A stretch of DNA of 10,603 bases from NCBI GenBank assembly GCA_019347795.1, contig JAHWKS010000094.1:1-10603 (forward strand), written 5' to 3'. This stretch comes from Planctomycetota bacterium (lineage in GTDB: Bacteria > Planctomycetota > Planctomycetia > Pirellulales > Pirellulaceae). Shown one piece after another: positions 1-5,823 of this stretch (within the stretch, counting starts at the first letter, position 1; each line of letters opens with the position of its first letter). The position numbers and the translations under genes were made by a program. The notes under the pieces were generated by a model that worked only from the letters and a program-made list of their open reading frames with translations, made no database searches and was not told where the DNA came from.

Positions 1-2530
1 CGCGGCGCAGCGTCTCCAACAGCTCCGGCAACGTCAGAGCGTCCTGGTCCGCCGGAACCCGGAACTCGTTGTCGTACACCCGGCTGAGCGTGGTCGGGTT
101 CATCAGCATGGTCAAGGCCGAGGCCTGGAAGCCCATGATGCTGTCGTGGATCGGCCACGCGGCCTCGCTCAGACTGCGGGATCCGTCCAGCCAGCGGTCG
201 TTCGCCAGCCGCTGGAGCAGCTCGGGCGTCAGGCCGTAGGCGTCGTCGTGGAAGGTGGTGTTGATGACAAACTTAAGCGCCTCGCGCTGCCTCTCGGCGG
301 GCACCACCTCGAGCGGCGGCCGGCCGTCGGGATCCCCCTTCTTGTCGCGATAGACGTGGACGCCGCCGATCCAGTTGGCCATCATGCTCACCGCCCGCAT
401 CTGCAGGCTGAGCGTCAGGCCGTAGCCGCGGCGGGCCCTGGACCAGCTATCGCCTTCCTTCACGAACTTGTCGATGATCCGCTCGCGGTGGAACTTCGCC
501 AGCTTCATCTGGTCGTTCGCGTAATCGAGCGGCTCGGCGCTGAAGTCGTACCGCCGGGCGAGCGGGTCCGGGCCGTACGTGTCCTCGTCCGTGGCGTATT
601 GCAGCTCCGGCTGGGCCACGCGGGAAAGGATCGGCTTCAGGTCCGACTCCAGAGTATACCCGTACTCGATGGCCCACATGTCGTAGGGGCCGATGCCGAG
701 CATCGTGTAATCCCCCTGCTTATTGCCGGCCTCCATGCGGATGTTGACCGGCGAGTAATCCATGACCGACGTGGCGTGCGACGTCTTGCCGGCCATCTCA
801 TCGCTATTGATCTCGTCGAGCGTGTAGACCGCCGAGCCTTTGAAGTTGTGCCGCAGGCCGAGGGTGTGCCCGACCTCGTGGGCCACGAGGTTCGCCAGCA
901 GCGGGCCGACGAACGACTCAGGCATGCCGTCGATCAGCTCATCCTCGGGCGACTTCTCCTCGTCCTTCTCTTCTTCCTTGTCGTCGCCCTCCTTGTCGTC
1001 TTCACCTTCCTTGTCGCCGTCGTCATCTTCCTCGGCGGCGAGCTCGCGAAGGTCGTTCATCATCGAGAAGGTCATCGCCATCAGGGCCATGTCGAAGGCC
1101 TTGCCCTCGGCGGCCAGACAGCTTCCGTTGACCTGGCTGCTGCGGCCGACCAGGCCGTCGTACTCGTCGTCGCCCATAAGCTTAGAGTCGGTGTGGGCCA
1201 GCGGATGGCCGCCGTAGGCCTGCGGGGCCTGGGCCGCCAGCCGGGCGCGGATGTACTCGCGCTGCGAAGGCGCCGCCAGCCGCACGCGCGGGTCCCAGTC
1301 GGGATGCGTCGCCAGCCAGGCCAGCGTCTCGGGGCTGAAGCCCTCCATCGCGTACTTGGGCAGCAGGTCCTCGAACTCCAAACGGTAGTGCCGGATCCAG
1401 CCGTCGGTGAGGATGATATCGGCGTCCATGATCTCGCCGGTGAGCGGATGCACCCGGCTGGGACCGATGGCGGTCCCCTGGTCGTTGTTCAGCCAGCGGA
1501 CGAAGTTGTACCGCACGTCCTCCGGGTCCTTCTCCATGTGGGCGCCGGTGGCGGCGTCCTGGTAGTGGACCTCGATGGCGTTGGCCAGGCCGACCTTCTC
1601 AAACGCTTTGTTCCACGCCAGGATGCCTTCCCGCACCCAGCGGCGATAGCGGATCGGCGTGGTGTGCTCGATGTAGAAGACGATCGGCTTCTTGGGCGGG
1701 CTCAACTTCAGCTTGGGGTCCGCCTTCTGCAGGTTCCAACGATTGATGTACCGGACGATCACCTCGTCGTCCTTGTACTTGCCCAGATCGTCGTAGGTGG
1801 TGATGAAGTAGCCGAGCCGCTCGTCGGCCTCGCGGGGCTTGTAGTCGGACTTATCGGGAATGACGCTGATCGAGTAGTGGATCGACTGCAGCCGCCCGGC
1901 GGCGTTGGGAATCTCGAACGCCAGCTCCACGTTCTCGGGAAAGGCCTTCGCCTTGGTGATCTTGTAGAGCCGCGGCGTGAGGCTCTTGTTGAACACGCTC
2001 TGGCCGAAGAACACCGGCGCCTGCATTACCAGGAGCTGATCCATGTCGACCACCGGCCCGCCGCCGGGACCCATCGTGACGATGGGAACCTCCAGCAGCA
2101 CCTGATCGGTGAAGAGCCGCTCGACGGAGGCCTTCGACTCGTTATCCCCCGTGCTGCGGATGTTCGTGTTCGGCGAGATCAGCGCCAGGCGTTTATCGTA
2201 CTGCCGCCAATAGACGTACATGTCGCCCGCCTGCAGGCCTGCGAACCGCTCGCCGCTGGACACGGTAAGGGCGATGAAATACTTCTGCGAGCCGAAGTTC
2301 TTGGGCAGCTCAGCAAACATCTGGCCGTCTTTTTCCCGGGTCCAGAGGGTGTACATGCTGGGCTTGTCGTCCACGGTGGAGACGACCTTCTCAAAATCCT
2401 TCAGGACCTCTGCGTGAGGCGGATACTCCGGCTTTTCCTCCTGAGCGCGGACCACGTTGGTCGAGGCCAGCCCGGCGGCGACTACCGCCAGTGCGGCCAG
2501 TGCTCGAAATCGAAAGCTCCCCTTGAACAT
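1..2530 (-). CDS. Secreted zinc-dependent metalloprotease (DUF5117/DUF4953 type), C-terminus cut by window edge
   Basis: Predicted exported zinc endopeptidase. The visible part is 843 codons and has no stop before base 1. Residues 1-29 form a signal peptide: basic start MFKGSFRFR, an Ala/Val/Leu core, and a probable cut after VRA, before QEEKPEY. The metzincin-type zinc site HEVGHTLGLRH is at 551-561 (ligands H551, H555, H561; catalytic E552), followed by NFK. A Met-turn-like SVMDYSP lies at 588-594, 29 residues after the third His. An acidic, Lys-rich low-complexity stretch (about 500-531) precedes the zinc site. Family knowledge: secreted bacterial proteins of roughly 850-950 residues with DUF5117, DUF5118 and DUF4953 regions, so perhaps up to 100 residues are missing. 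The start is set by a strong GAGGAGGGAG ribosome site at 2538-2547 with a 7-base spacer. The substrate is unknown. The family call is firm; the domain borders are inferred. Confidence 0.93.
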   Translation of the reverse strand, partial: MFKGSFRFRALAALAVVAAGLASTNVVRAQEEKPEYPPHAEVLKDFEKVVSTVDDKPSMYTLWTREKDGQMFAELPKNFGSQKYFIALTVSSGERFAGLQAGDMYVYWRQYDKRLALISPNTNIRSTGDNESKASVERLFTDQVLLEVPIVTMGPGGGPVVDMDQLLVMQAPVFFGQSVFNKSLTPRLYKITKAKAFPENVELAFEIPNAAGRLQSIHYSISVIPDKSDYKPREADERLGYFITTYDDLGKYKDDEVIVRYINRWNLQKADPKLKLSPPKKPIVFYIEHTTPIRYRRWVREGILAWNKAFEKVGLANAIEVHYQDAATGAHMEKDPEDVRYNFVRWLNNDQGTAIGPSRVHPLTGEIMDADIILTDGWIRHYRLEFEDLLPKYAMEGFSPETLAWLATHPDWDPRVRLAAPSQREYIRARLAAQAPQAYGGHPLAHTDSKLMGDDEYDGLVGRSSQVNGSCLAAEGKAFDMALMAMTFSMMNDLRELAAEEDDDGDKEGEDDKEGDDKEEEKDEEKSPEDELIDGMPESFVGPLLANLVAHEVGHTLGLRHNFKGSAVYTLDEINSDEMAGKTSHATSVMDYSPVNIRMEAGNKQGDYTMLGIGPYDMWAIEYGYTLESDLKPILSRVAQPELQYATDEDTYGPDPLARRYDFSAEPLDYANDQMKLAKFHRERIIDKFVKEGDSWSRARRGYGLTLSLQMRAVSMMANWIGGVHVYRDKKGDPDGRPPLEVVPAERQREALKFVINTTFHDDAYGLTPELLQRLANDRWLDGSRSLSEAAWPIHDSIMGFQASALTMLMNPTTLSRVYDNEFRVPADQDALTLPELLETLRR

Positions 2531-2537
2531 GCCGAAA

Positions 2538-2547
2538 CTCCCTCCTC
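2538..2547 (-). promoter_or_regulatory. Ribosome binding site of the metalloprotease
   Basis: The minus strand reads GAGGAGGGAG seven bases before the ATG at 2530-2528. It is a near-ideal Shine-Dalgarno match and fixes the start just ahead of a well-formed signal peptide. Confidence 0.8.
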
Positions 2548-2571
2548 AAAGATGGGAACGTGTAGACGAGT

Positions 2572-2587
2572 AACCCCCTCGGGGGTT
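2572..2587. repeat. 16-base GC-rich palindrome in the metalloprotease leader
   Basis: The plus strand reads AACCCCC, TC, GGGGGTT, with perfect 7-base arms, followed by TT and A. On the plus strand this looks like a short intrinsic terminator, but no plus-strand gene ends here. On the minus strand it lies directly downstream of a TATAAA box and about 40 bases before the metalloprotease ATG, where an operator or leader hairpin would fit. Function is not established. Confidence 0.5.
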
Positions 2588-2593
2588 TTATAC
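2588..2593 (-). promoter_or_regulatory. Possible -10 box (TATAAA) for the metalloprotease
   Basis: The minus strand reads CGTATAAAACC. The box lies about 58 bases before the start codon, immediately before the palindrome. No clear TTGACA-like -35 element was found at 16-18 bases. It competes with the TATAAT at 2828-2823 as the promoter of the metalloprotease. Confidence 0.25.
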
Positions 2594-2822
2594 GTCGCAA
2601 TTATGCATCATGCCGAAGCCTGCTGCGCGGCCCTTCCCCTTATACGAAGGAACGCGGCAAGACTTCTCAGAAAAATAAGAAAAAGGCGAAGAATTGGCAA
2701 GCTTTAACAGCCGGCTGGGACGGCGTCGCCGCCCGGCAAGGCCCGGAGGTAGGCGGGGTCTCCACCGGAAACGGCAGAAACGGCAGGATGCATGTCGTCG
2801 CGCCACCCAGACGACTGCGCCA

Positions 2823-2828
2823 ATTATA
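2823..2828 (-). promoter_or_regulatory. Possible -10 box (TATAAT) upstream of the metalloprotease
   Basis: The minus strand reads GCTATAATTG, just past the end of the response regulator gene. At a 17-base spacing the upstream hexamer is TTTTCT, a poor -35 match. If used, it would give the metalloprotease mRNA a leader of about 285 bases. The same extended form (C/A-TATAAT-C/T-G) occurs before the hemerythrin and nucleotidyltransferase genes. Confidence 0.35.
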
Positions 2829-2857
2829 GCAACTGGAGTGGGAAAAGAAAATCGCGC

Positions 2858-3358
2858 TCAATCGATCGCCGGAAGCAGCAGGTCGTCGCGCCAGCAGGTC
2901 TTCAGCTCTTTGACCACGGCGAGGAACTTTTGCAGATCGACCGGCTTCGTGATGTAGCTCTCCACCCCCAGCCGCTCGCACTCCTGCATGTCCCCCAGCG
3001 ATTCCGAGGAGGTCATCACCACCACGGGGATCGATTGCAGCTCGTAGTCGGACCGCAGCTCATCAAGCACCTCAAGCCCGTTCTTCTTTGGGAGCTTCAG
3101 GTCCAAGAGGATCAGGTCGGGCCGGGGGGCGTTGGCGAATTTCCCCTCGCGGTGGAGGAACTCCATCGCCTCCAGCCCGTCGAAGATCAACGTCAGGCGA
3201 TGCTGGATGCCTCCCTTCTTGAGCGCCTCGATGGTGAAGCGGGCGTAAAAGAGGCTGTCTTCGACCAGCAGAATTTCCATCGGCCGGCCGACCGTCTCGG
3301 AGTGCATTGGGAGCATAACTTCGTCTCGGTCCTCAGTCGCCGACCCCCACGTCGTCAT
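2858..3358 (-). CDS. Rcp-type single-domain response regulator
   Basis: CheY-like receiver of 166 residues with no output domain. Receiver motifs: EILLVEDS (28-35) with acidic pocket E33/D34, phosphoacceptor D86 in LILLDLKLP, T116 in VVMTSSES, and K138 in ITKPVD. The fold runs from about 27 to 155. The wording (FTIEALKKGG, DGLEAMEFLHREG, LPKKNGLEVL) is that of Rcp1-like regulators, which are known to accept phosphate from phytochrome-type or other sensor kinases; no kinase is in the window. The first 26 residues are an extra tail. I keep the ATG at 3358 because a perfect GGAGG lies 6 bases before it inside the hemerythrin gene. The ATGs at codons 15 and 27 lack good ribosome sites, although codon 27 gives the usual family length. 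It overlaps the hemerythrin gene by 26 bases, so the two are probably co-transcribed and translationally coupled. Confidence 0.9.
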   Translation of the reverse strand: MTTWGSATEDRDEVMLPMHSETVGRPMEILLVEDSLFYARFTIEALKKGGIQHRLTLIFDGLEAMEFLHREGKFANAPRPDLILLDLKLPKKNGLEVLDELRSDYELQSIPVVVMTSSESLGDMQECERLGVESYITKPVDLQKFLAVVKELKTCWRDDLLLPAID

Positions 3359-3806
3359 TCAACGCCTCCATGATCATGGCGGTTTCCCGCGTTTCGTGCT
3401 CCTTCAGGGCGTGCAGGAAACGGCGGTAGCGCCGGGAAATCGCCGGCAGCACGTCGCGCGCGGTTTCGTGATAGAGCCATTGCTCGGCCCGCTCGACGAT
3501 GCCGCACAACTCCAAAAACAGCGCCCCATGCTGCGACCGCAACTCCTCCGCCCGCTCGCTGAGCCGCGGCGCCACATCGAGCGCATCTTCAAAATACCCG
3601 TAGGCTTCCTCCAAGGAAAAGTGGAGGGCCAGCTGATCCCGCAACGTCCCCAGAGCCTCGGCCACCTGCCGCGGCGAGGGCTCTTGAGGCGAGGAGGCCA
3701 ACAGCCGCTCCGTCTCGTCCCACAGCTCGTGCAGGCGGCGATTGTCCTCTTTGATTTCCCGGAGAAACGCCGCGTTTACCGATAAGGTTCCGGTGACGAC
3801 GGCCAT
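3333..3806 (-). CDS. Hemerythrin-like (HHE-type) domain protein
   Basis: Predicted cytoplasmic four-helix protein of 157 residues that may hold a di-iron centre. Candidate ligands: H26 in RLHELWDE, H62 and E66 in LHFSLEEAYGYFED, H93 in SQHGALF, and H132/H137 with E138 in LHALKEHETRE. The spacing fits the loose hemerythrin/HHE pattern, though the set is not identical to classic oxygen-binding hemerythrin. The start at 3806 follows AAGGAG (3814-3819) with a 7-base spacer; the open frame extends upstream to 3914, but that part is unlike the family. A TATAAT box (3864-3859) sits 53 bases upstream. Its end overlaps the response regulator start. Family roles include oxygen or nitric-oxide sensing, iron handling and stress tolerance; which applies here is not shown. 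The regulator next door suggests a signalling or stress context. Confidence 0.82.
   Translation of the reverse strand: MAVVTGTLSVNAAFLREIKEDNRRLHELWDETERLLASSPQEPSPRQVAEALGTLRDQLALHFSLEEAYGYFEDALDVAPRLSERAEELRSQHGALFLELCGIVERAEQWLYHETARDVLPAISRRYRRFLHALKEHETRETAMIMEALNDDVGVGD
3365..3369 (-). promoter_or_regulatory. Start-deciding ribosome site of the response regulator, inside the hemerythrin gene
   Basis: The minus strand reads GGAGG, CGTTGA, ATG: a perfect core with a 6-base spacer, lying within the last codons of the hemerythrin gene. It supports the overlapping start at 3358 and termination-reinitiation coupling. Confidence 0.65.
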
Positions 3807-3813
3807 GATGAGT

Positions 3814-3819
3814 CTCCTT
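3814..3819 (-). promoter_or_regulatory. Ribosome binding site of the hemerythrin-like gene
   Basis: The minus strand reads AAGGAG followed by a 7-base spacer and ATG at 3806. It sets the start 36 codons downstream of the longest possible frame. Confidence 0.75.
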
Positions 3820-3858
3820 GCCGTGGTGGAAAGAGTTTCCCGACGCCGTCGAAAACCG

Positions 3859-3864
3859 ATTATA
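3859..3864 (-). promoter_or_regulatory. Probable -10 box (TATAAT) for the hemerythrin/regulator pair
   Basis: The minus strand reads CGATATAATCGG, 53 bases before the hemerythrin ATG. The best -35 candidate is TTGGCG at a long 19-base spacing, so promoter strength is uncertain. A box here implies that the hemerythrin and regulator can be transcribed separately from the SDR gene 118 bases upstream. Confidence 0.45.
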
Positions 3865-3900
3865 TCGCACGCAGCCCCCGGCGCGCCAAGATTTTGCGAG

Positions 3901-3916
3901 AATCGGCTAGCCAATT
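3901..3916. repeat. Imperfect 16-base palindrome upstream of the hemerythrin promoter
   Basis: AATC-GGCTAGCC-AATT: a perfect 8-base core flanked by arms that match except for one position on each side. It lies about 40 bases upstream of the hemerythrin -10 box and just past the SDR stop codon. It is a possible operator, but a chance palindrome is not excluded. Confidence 0.3.
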
Positions 3917-3924
3917 CGGGGGGA

Positions 3925-4875
3925 CTAACCCGCGGTTGTTTCGCCGCCGAGCACCCCCAGTACCTGGCCGGTGACGTAGTGGGAGTCGGCCGCGGAGGCG
4001 AAGAAGACGAAGGCGGGGGCCACTTCCTCCGGCTCGGCCGGACGGCCGTAGGGCGTGCCGGCGCCGAATTCCTGCATTTCTTCCGGCGAGCGCTCGGCGG
4101 GGTTGAGGGGCGTCCACACCGGTCCCGGGGCCACGGCGTTCACCCGGATGCGCCTCTCCGCAAGGCTCTGCGCCAGCGACTTCGTGAAGGCGTTGATGGC
4201 CCCCTTGGTGGAGGAGTAATCGATGAGCGACTTATTCCCCTCCAACCCCGTGATCGAGCTGGTGTTGATGATGGCGCCCCCTTCCGGCAAGTGCGGCAAG
4301 GCGGCCTTCACCATGTAGAAGTAGCCGTAGATGTTGGTCTTGAAGGTGCGGTCCCACTGCTCGATGTCCACCTCTTCCACGCTCTCACGGTGTTGCTGAT
4401 AGGCGGCGTTGTTGACCAGAATGTCGAGCCGGCCGAACTTCTTGAGCGTCTTTTCGACCGCCTTCTTGCAGAACTTGGGATCGCTCACGTCGCCGGGGAT
4501 CGAGATCCCCTCGGTCCCCTCGGCGCCGATGGCCCGCAGCGTCTCGTCGGCGTCCTTCTGCTCCTCAGGCAGATGGACGAGCGCCACGTAGGCGCCTTCC
4601 CGGGCGAAGAGCACCGCCGCTGAGCGGCCGATCCCCGAGTCGCCGCCGGTCACCAGCGCGACCATCCCCTGCAGTTTCGCCGCGGCCCGGTACGCCGGCG
4701 CCTCGTATCGCGGGCGCGGATCCATCTTCGCCTCTTCGCCCGGCGGCGAAATGCCCTGCTCCGGGAACGGCGGCTTAGGCTGCTTTCGCACGGCGCGCGG
4801 CGCCGCCTTCTGCGGCTTTGCGGAATTTTGTTTCTTCGAGGCGGACTTCTTCGTCGCGGCTTTCTGCCTGGCCAT
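3925..4875 (-). CDS. SDR family oxidoreductase (Gsp39/YghA-like) with Lys-rich N-terminal tail
   Basis: Predicted NAD(P)-dependent short-chain dehydrogenase of 316 residues. Rossmann motif TGGDSGIGR at 76-84, NNAAYQ at 155-160, catalytic N181, S207 in INTSSITG, Y220 and K224 in YSSTK, and VAPGPVWTPL at 248-257. The C-terminus (YVTGQVLGVLGG) is typical of the family. The pre-domain piece MDPRPRYEAP is characteristic of the general-stress/glucose-ribitol dehydrogenase-like branch, whose physiological substrates are poorly defined. Residues 1-35 are an unusual Lys/Ala/Gln-rich tail (MARQKAATKKSASKK and on). The start at 4875 follows GGAG (4883-4886) with a 7-base spacer; an upstream in-frame ATG at 4938 has no such support. 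It is first in a minus-strand group with the hemerythrin and regulator, and divergent from the nucleotidyltransferase. Confidence 0.93.
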   Translation of the reverse strand: MARQKAATKKSASKKQNSAKPQKAAPRAVRKQPKPPFPEQGISPPGEEAKMDPRPRYEAPAYRAAAKLQGMVALVTGGDSGIGRSAAVLFAREGAYVALVHLPEEQKDADETLRAIGAEGTEGISIPGDVSDPKFCKKAVEKTLKKFGRLDILVNNAAYQQHRESVEEVDIEQWDRTFKTNIYGYFYMVKAALPHLPEGGAIINTSSITGLEGNKSLIDYSSTKGAINAFTKSLAQSLAERRIRVNAVAPGPVWTPLNPAERSPEEMQEFGAGTPYGRPAEPEEVAPAFVFFASAADSHYVTGQVLGVLGGETTAG

Positions 4876-4946
4876 GAGTCGTCTCCGTATCTCTTGGATA
4901 TTCTGCGATCGAGAATCCCTACGAAGTGCAACTTCCACGCCAATGC

Positions 4947-4964
4947 GGGCAGGGCGCCTTGCCC
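4947..4964. repeat. 18-base near-palindrome, candidate operator
   Basis: GGGCAGGGCGCCTTGCCC: eight of nine symmetric pairs match; the ninth is G opposite T. It covers the place where a -35 element would sit for the TATAAT at 4976, so a protein bound here could block that promoter and might also act on the divergent SDR gene. Confidence 0.4.
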
Positions 4965-4975
4965 TCGGAACCGGC

Positions 4976-4981
4976 TATAAT
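4976..4981 (+). promoter_or_regulatory. Possible -10 box (TATAAT) for the nucleotidyltransferase
   Basis: The plus strand reads GGCTATAATCG, 69 bases before the ATG. No TTGACA-like -35 lies at 16-18 bases; that position is occupied by the near-palindrome. It is a perfect hexamer in the right place but remains a guess. Confidence 0.4.
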
Positions 4982-5050
4982 CGAGGCGTCTGGACGGGAT
5001 GTGGTTCCACCATCCACGCGGTGCGGCTATCGAGAGAAACGTGGCGCTGA

Positions 5051-5644
5051 ATGTCAACCGTCAACTACCGCGGCGAGCAGCTTTGGCGCCGCATGGAGCG
5101 AGCCGTGGAAAAAGTGCGCCAGCGACTCGATCGCGCGGCCCAGGCGCTTGAGCAGGCGGGCGTCCCCTACGCCGTTTCCGGAGGGAACGCGGTGGCGGCA
5201 TGGGTCGCCCAGGTGGACGAGGCCGCGGTTCGCAATACCCGCGATGTGGATATCCTGATTCGACGCGACGATTTGCCCGCCGCCCGCAGCGCGCTGGAAG
5301 CGGCGGGCTTCGTCTATCGCCATGCGGCCGGTATCGACATGTTCCTGGAGGGGCCCGGCGCCAAGGCCCGCGACGCGGTACACATCGTTTTCGCGGGCGA
5401 AAAAGTTCGCGAGGAATACGTTTTGCCGGCGCCCGACGTGGGCGAAGCCACCGATCTCGGCGGGTTCCGCGTCCTCTCGCTGGAAGCGCTGGTCCGGATG
5501 AAGCTGACGTCGTACCGTCGCAAGGATCAGGTTCACCTTCTGGACCTGATCGACGTGGAATTGATCGATCACACCTGGCCCGATCGCTTTCCGCCGGAAT
5601 GTGGGGAGCGCTTAACGATCCTGCTGGAGGATCCCGACGGCTGA
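5051..5644 (+). CDS. Stand-alone nucleotidyltransferase-fold protein
   Basis: A 197-residue predicted cytoplasmic protein with the nucleotidyltransferase signature: helix 16-36, then PYAVSGGNAVAAW (39-51) and, 14 residues on, TRDVDILI (63-70), giving the G-G...D-x-D metal/nucleotide motif with D65 and D67. A later strand, DAVHIVFAG (108-116), is where a third carboxylate would be expected; its middle position is H111. The C-terminal part (FRVLSLEALVRMKL, DLIDVELID) resembles the AbiEii/MNT-like group and proteins annotated simply as nucleotidyltransferase. No HEPN, AbiEi or other antitoxin-type partner is adjacent. The ATG at 5051 has only a weak upstream purine stretch; M15 is an alternative start. 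Activity and target are unknown: it could be a toxin, a tRNA-modifying enzyme or an inactive paralogue. Confidence 0.75.
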   Translation: MSTVNYRGEQLWRRMERAVEKVRQRLDRAAQALEQAGVPYAVSGGNAVAAWVAQVDEAAVRNTRDVDILIRRDDLPAARSALEAAGFVYRHAAGIDMFLEGPGAKARDAVHIVFAGEKVREEYVLPAPDVGEATDLGGFRVLSLEALVRMKLTSYRRKDQVHLLDLIDVELIDHTWPDRFPPECGERLTILLEDPDG

Positions 5645-5662
5645 GCGGGCTTCTTCAATGTA

Positions 5663-5685
5663 GGTCACTCGCTCCGCGAGTGACC
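5663..5685. repeat. Perfect hairpin 1, 10-base arms, REP-like
   Basis: GGTCACTCGC, loop TCC, GCGAGTGACC: a perfect 10-base stem with a 3-base loop, 18 bases after the nucleotidyltransferase stop. There is no T-run after it, so it does not look like an intrinsic terminator. It has the form of a dispersed palindromic (REP-type) element, but only one copy is in this window. Confidence 0.7.
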
Positions 5686-5688
5686 ACC

Positions 5689-5705
5689 CGCTTGCACAGC
5701 AAGCG
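5689..5705. repeat. Perfect hairpin 2, 7-base arms
   Basis: CGCTTGC, loop ACA, GCAAGCG, starting 3 bases after hairpin 1. The arms differ from hairpin 1, so this is a second structure rather than a copy. Confidence 0.6.
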
Positions 5706-5714
5706 AAACGCGGC

Positions 5715-5725
5715 CCGCTTTGCGG
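5715..5725. repeat. Small hairpin 3, 4-base arms
   Basis: CCGC, loop TTT, GCGG, 9 bases after hairpin 2. It is weak alone, but it continues the pattern of hairpins with 3-base loops. No further element was recognised from here to the DUF4058 start at 5824. Confidence 0.35.
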
Positions 5726-5823
5726 ACATACGAGACATCGGCGCCCGCGTGTTCGGCGCCCTGGTCGCGCCGGCGGCGTCGAAGGCTCTGGTCGCCTGGA
5801 CGTACTGCGATTATGTTGAATCC

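Larger units (their letters stand above)
2531..2857. other. 327-base gene-free leader between response regulator and metalloprotease
   Basis: No convincing gene lies here; the short open frames on either strand are Arg/Pro/Gly-rich and resemble nothing. Read on the minus strand toward the metalloprotease, it holds a TATAAT box (2828-2823), two copies of GAAACGGCA-type sequence (seen on the plus strand around 2768-2784), a T-rich stretch near 2665-2690, a second box TATAAA (2593-2588) and a GC-rich palindrome (2572-2587). It probably contains the metalloprotease promoter(s) and 5' leader. No known riboswitch or small RNA was recognised. Confidence 0.55.
4876..5050. promoter_or_regulatory. Divergent intergenic region between SDR and nucleotidyltransferase
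   Basis: These 175 bases must carry the promoters of both divergent genes. Visible elements are the SDR ribosome site (4883-4886), an 18-base near-palindrome (4947-4964), TATAAT on the plus strand (4976-4981), and a bulged hairpin GGATGTGG / CCACCATCC (4997-5015) in the presumed nucleotidyltransferase leader. I could not pick a convincing minus-strand -10/-35 pair for the SDR gene. Confidence 0.6.

Noticed and set aside
1..20. Adapter or vector sequence at the left end
   Set aside because: The first bases read as in-frame metalloprotease coding sequence (ELLETLRR) with no adapter match.
146..2707. Very long plus-strand open frame (about 850 codons) antisense to the metalloprotease
   Set aside because: Its translation is a low-complexity mix of Val, Leu, Arg, His and Gly with no family features, while the opposite strand encodes a signal peptide, a perfect zinc site and a Met-turn. 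It arises from strong GC codon bias.
2588..2981. Small open frames on both strands between the response regulator and the metalloprotease
   Set aside because: Arg/Pro/Gly-rich translations, no good ribosome sites, and partial overlap with the response regulator in another frame.
3807..3914. Longer hemerythrin start at 3914
   Set aside because: The added 36 residues are not family-like and cover the -10 box, while a strong AAGGAG site precedes the ATG at 3806.
4876..4938. Longer SDR start at 4938
   Set aside because: No ribosome site, and the ATG at 4875 has GGAG at ideal spacing.
5663..5725. CRISPR repeat or intrinsic terminator reading of the hairpin cluster
   Set aside because: The stems differ from each other, there are no regular spacers, and no T-run follows any hairpin.
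5200..5823. Upstream extension of the DUF4058 frame to about 440 codons
   Set aside because: The extra part overlaps the nucleotidyltransferase in another frame and the hairpin region, is Arg/Gly-rich and unlike the family; the family-like sequence begins at 5824.
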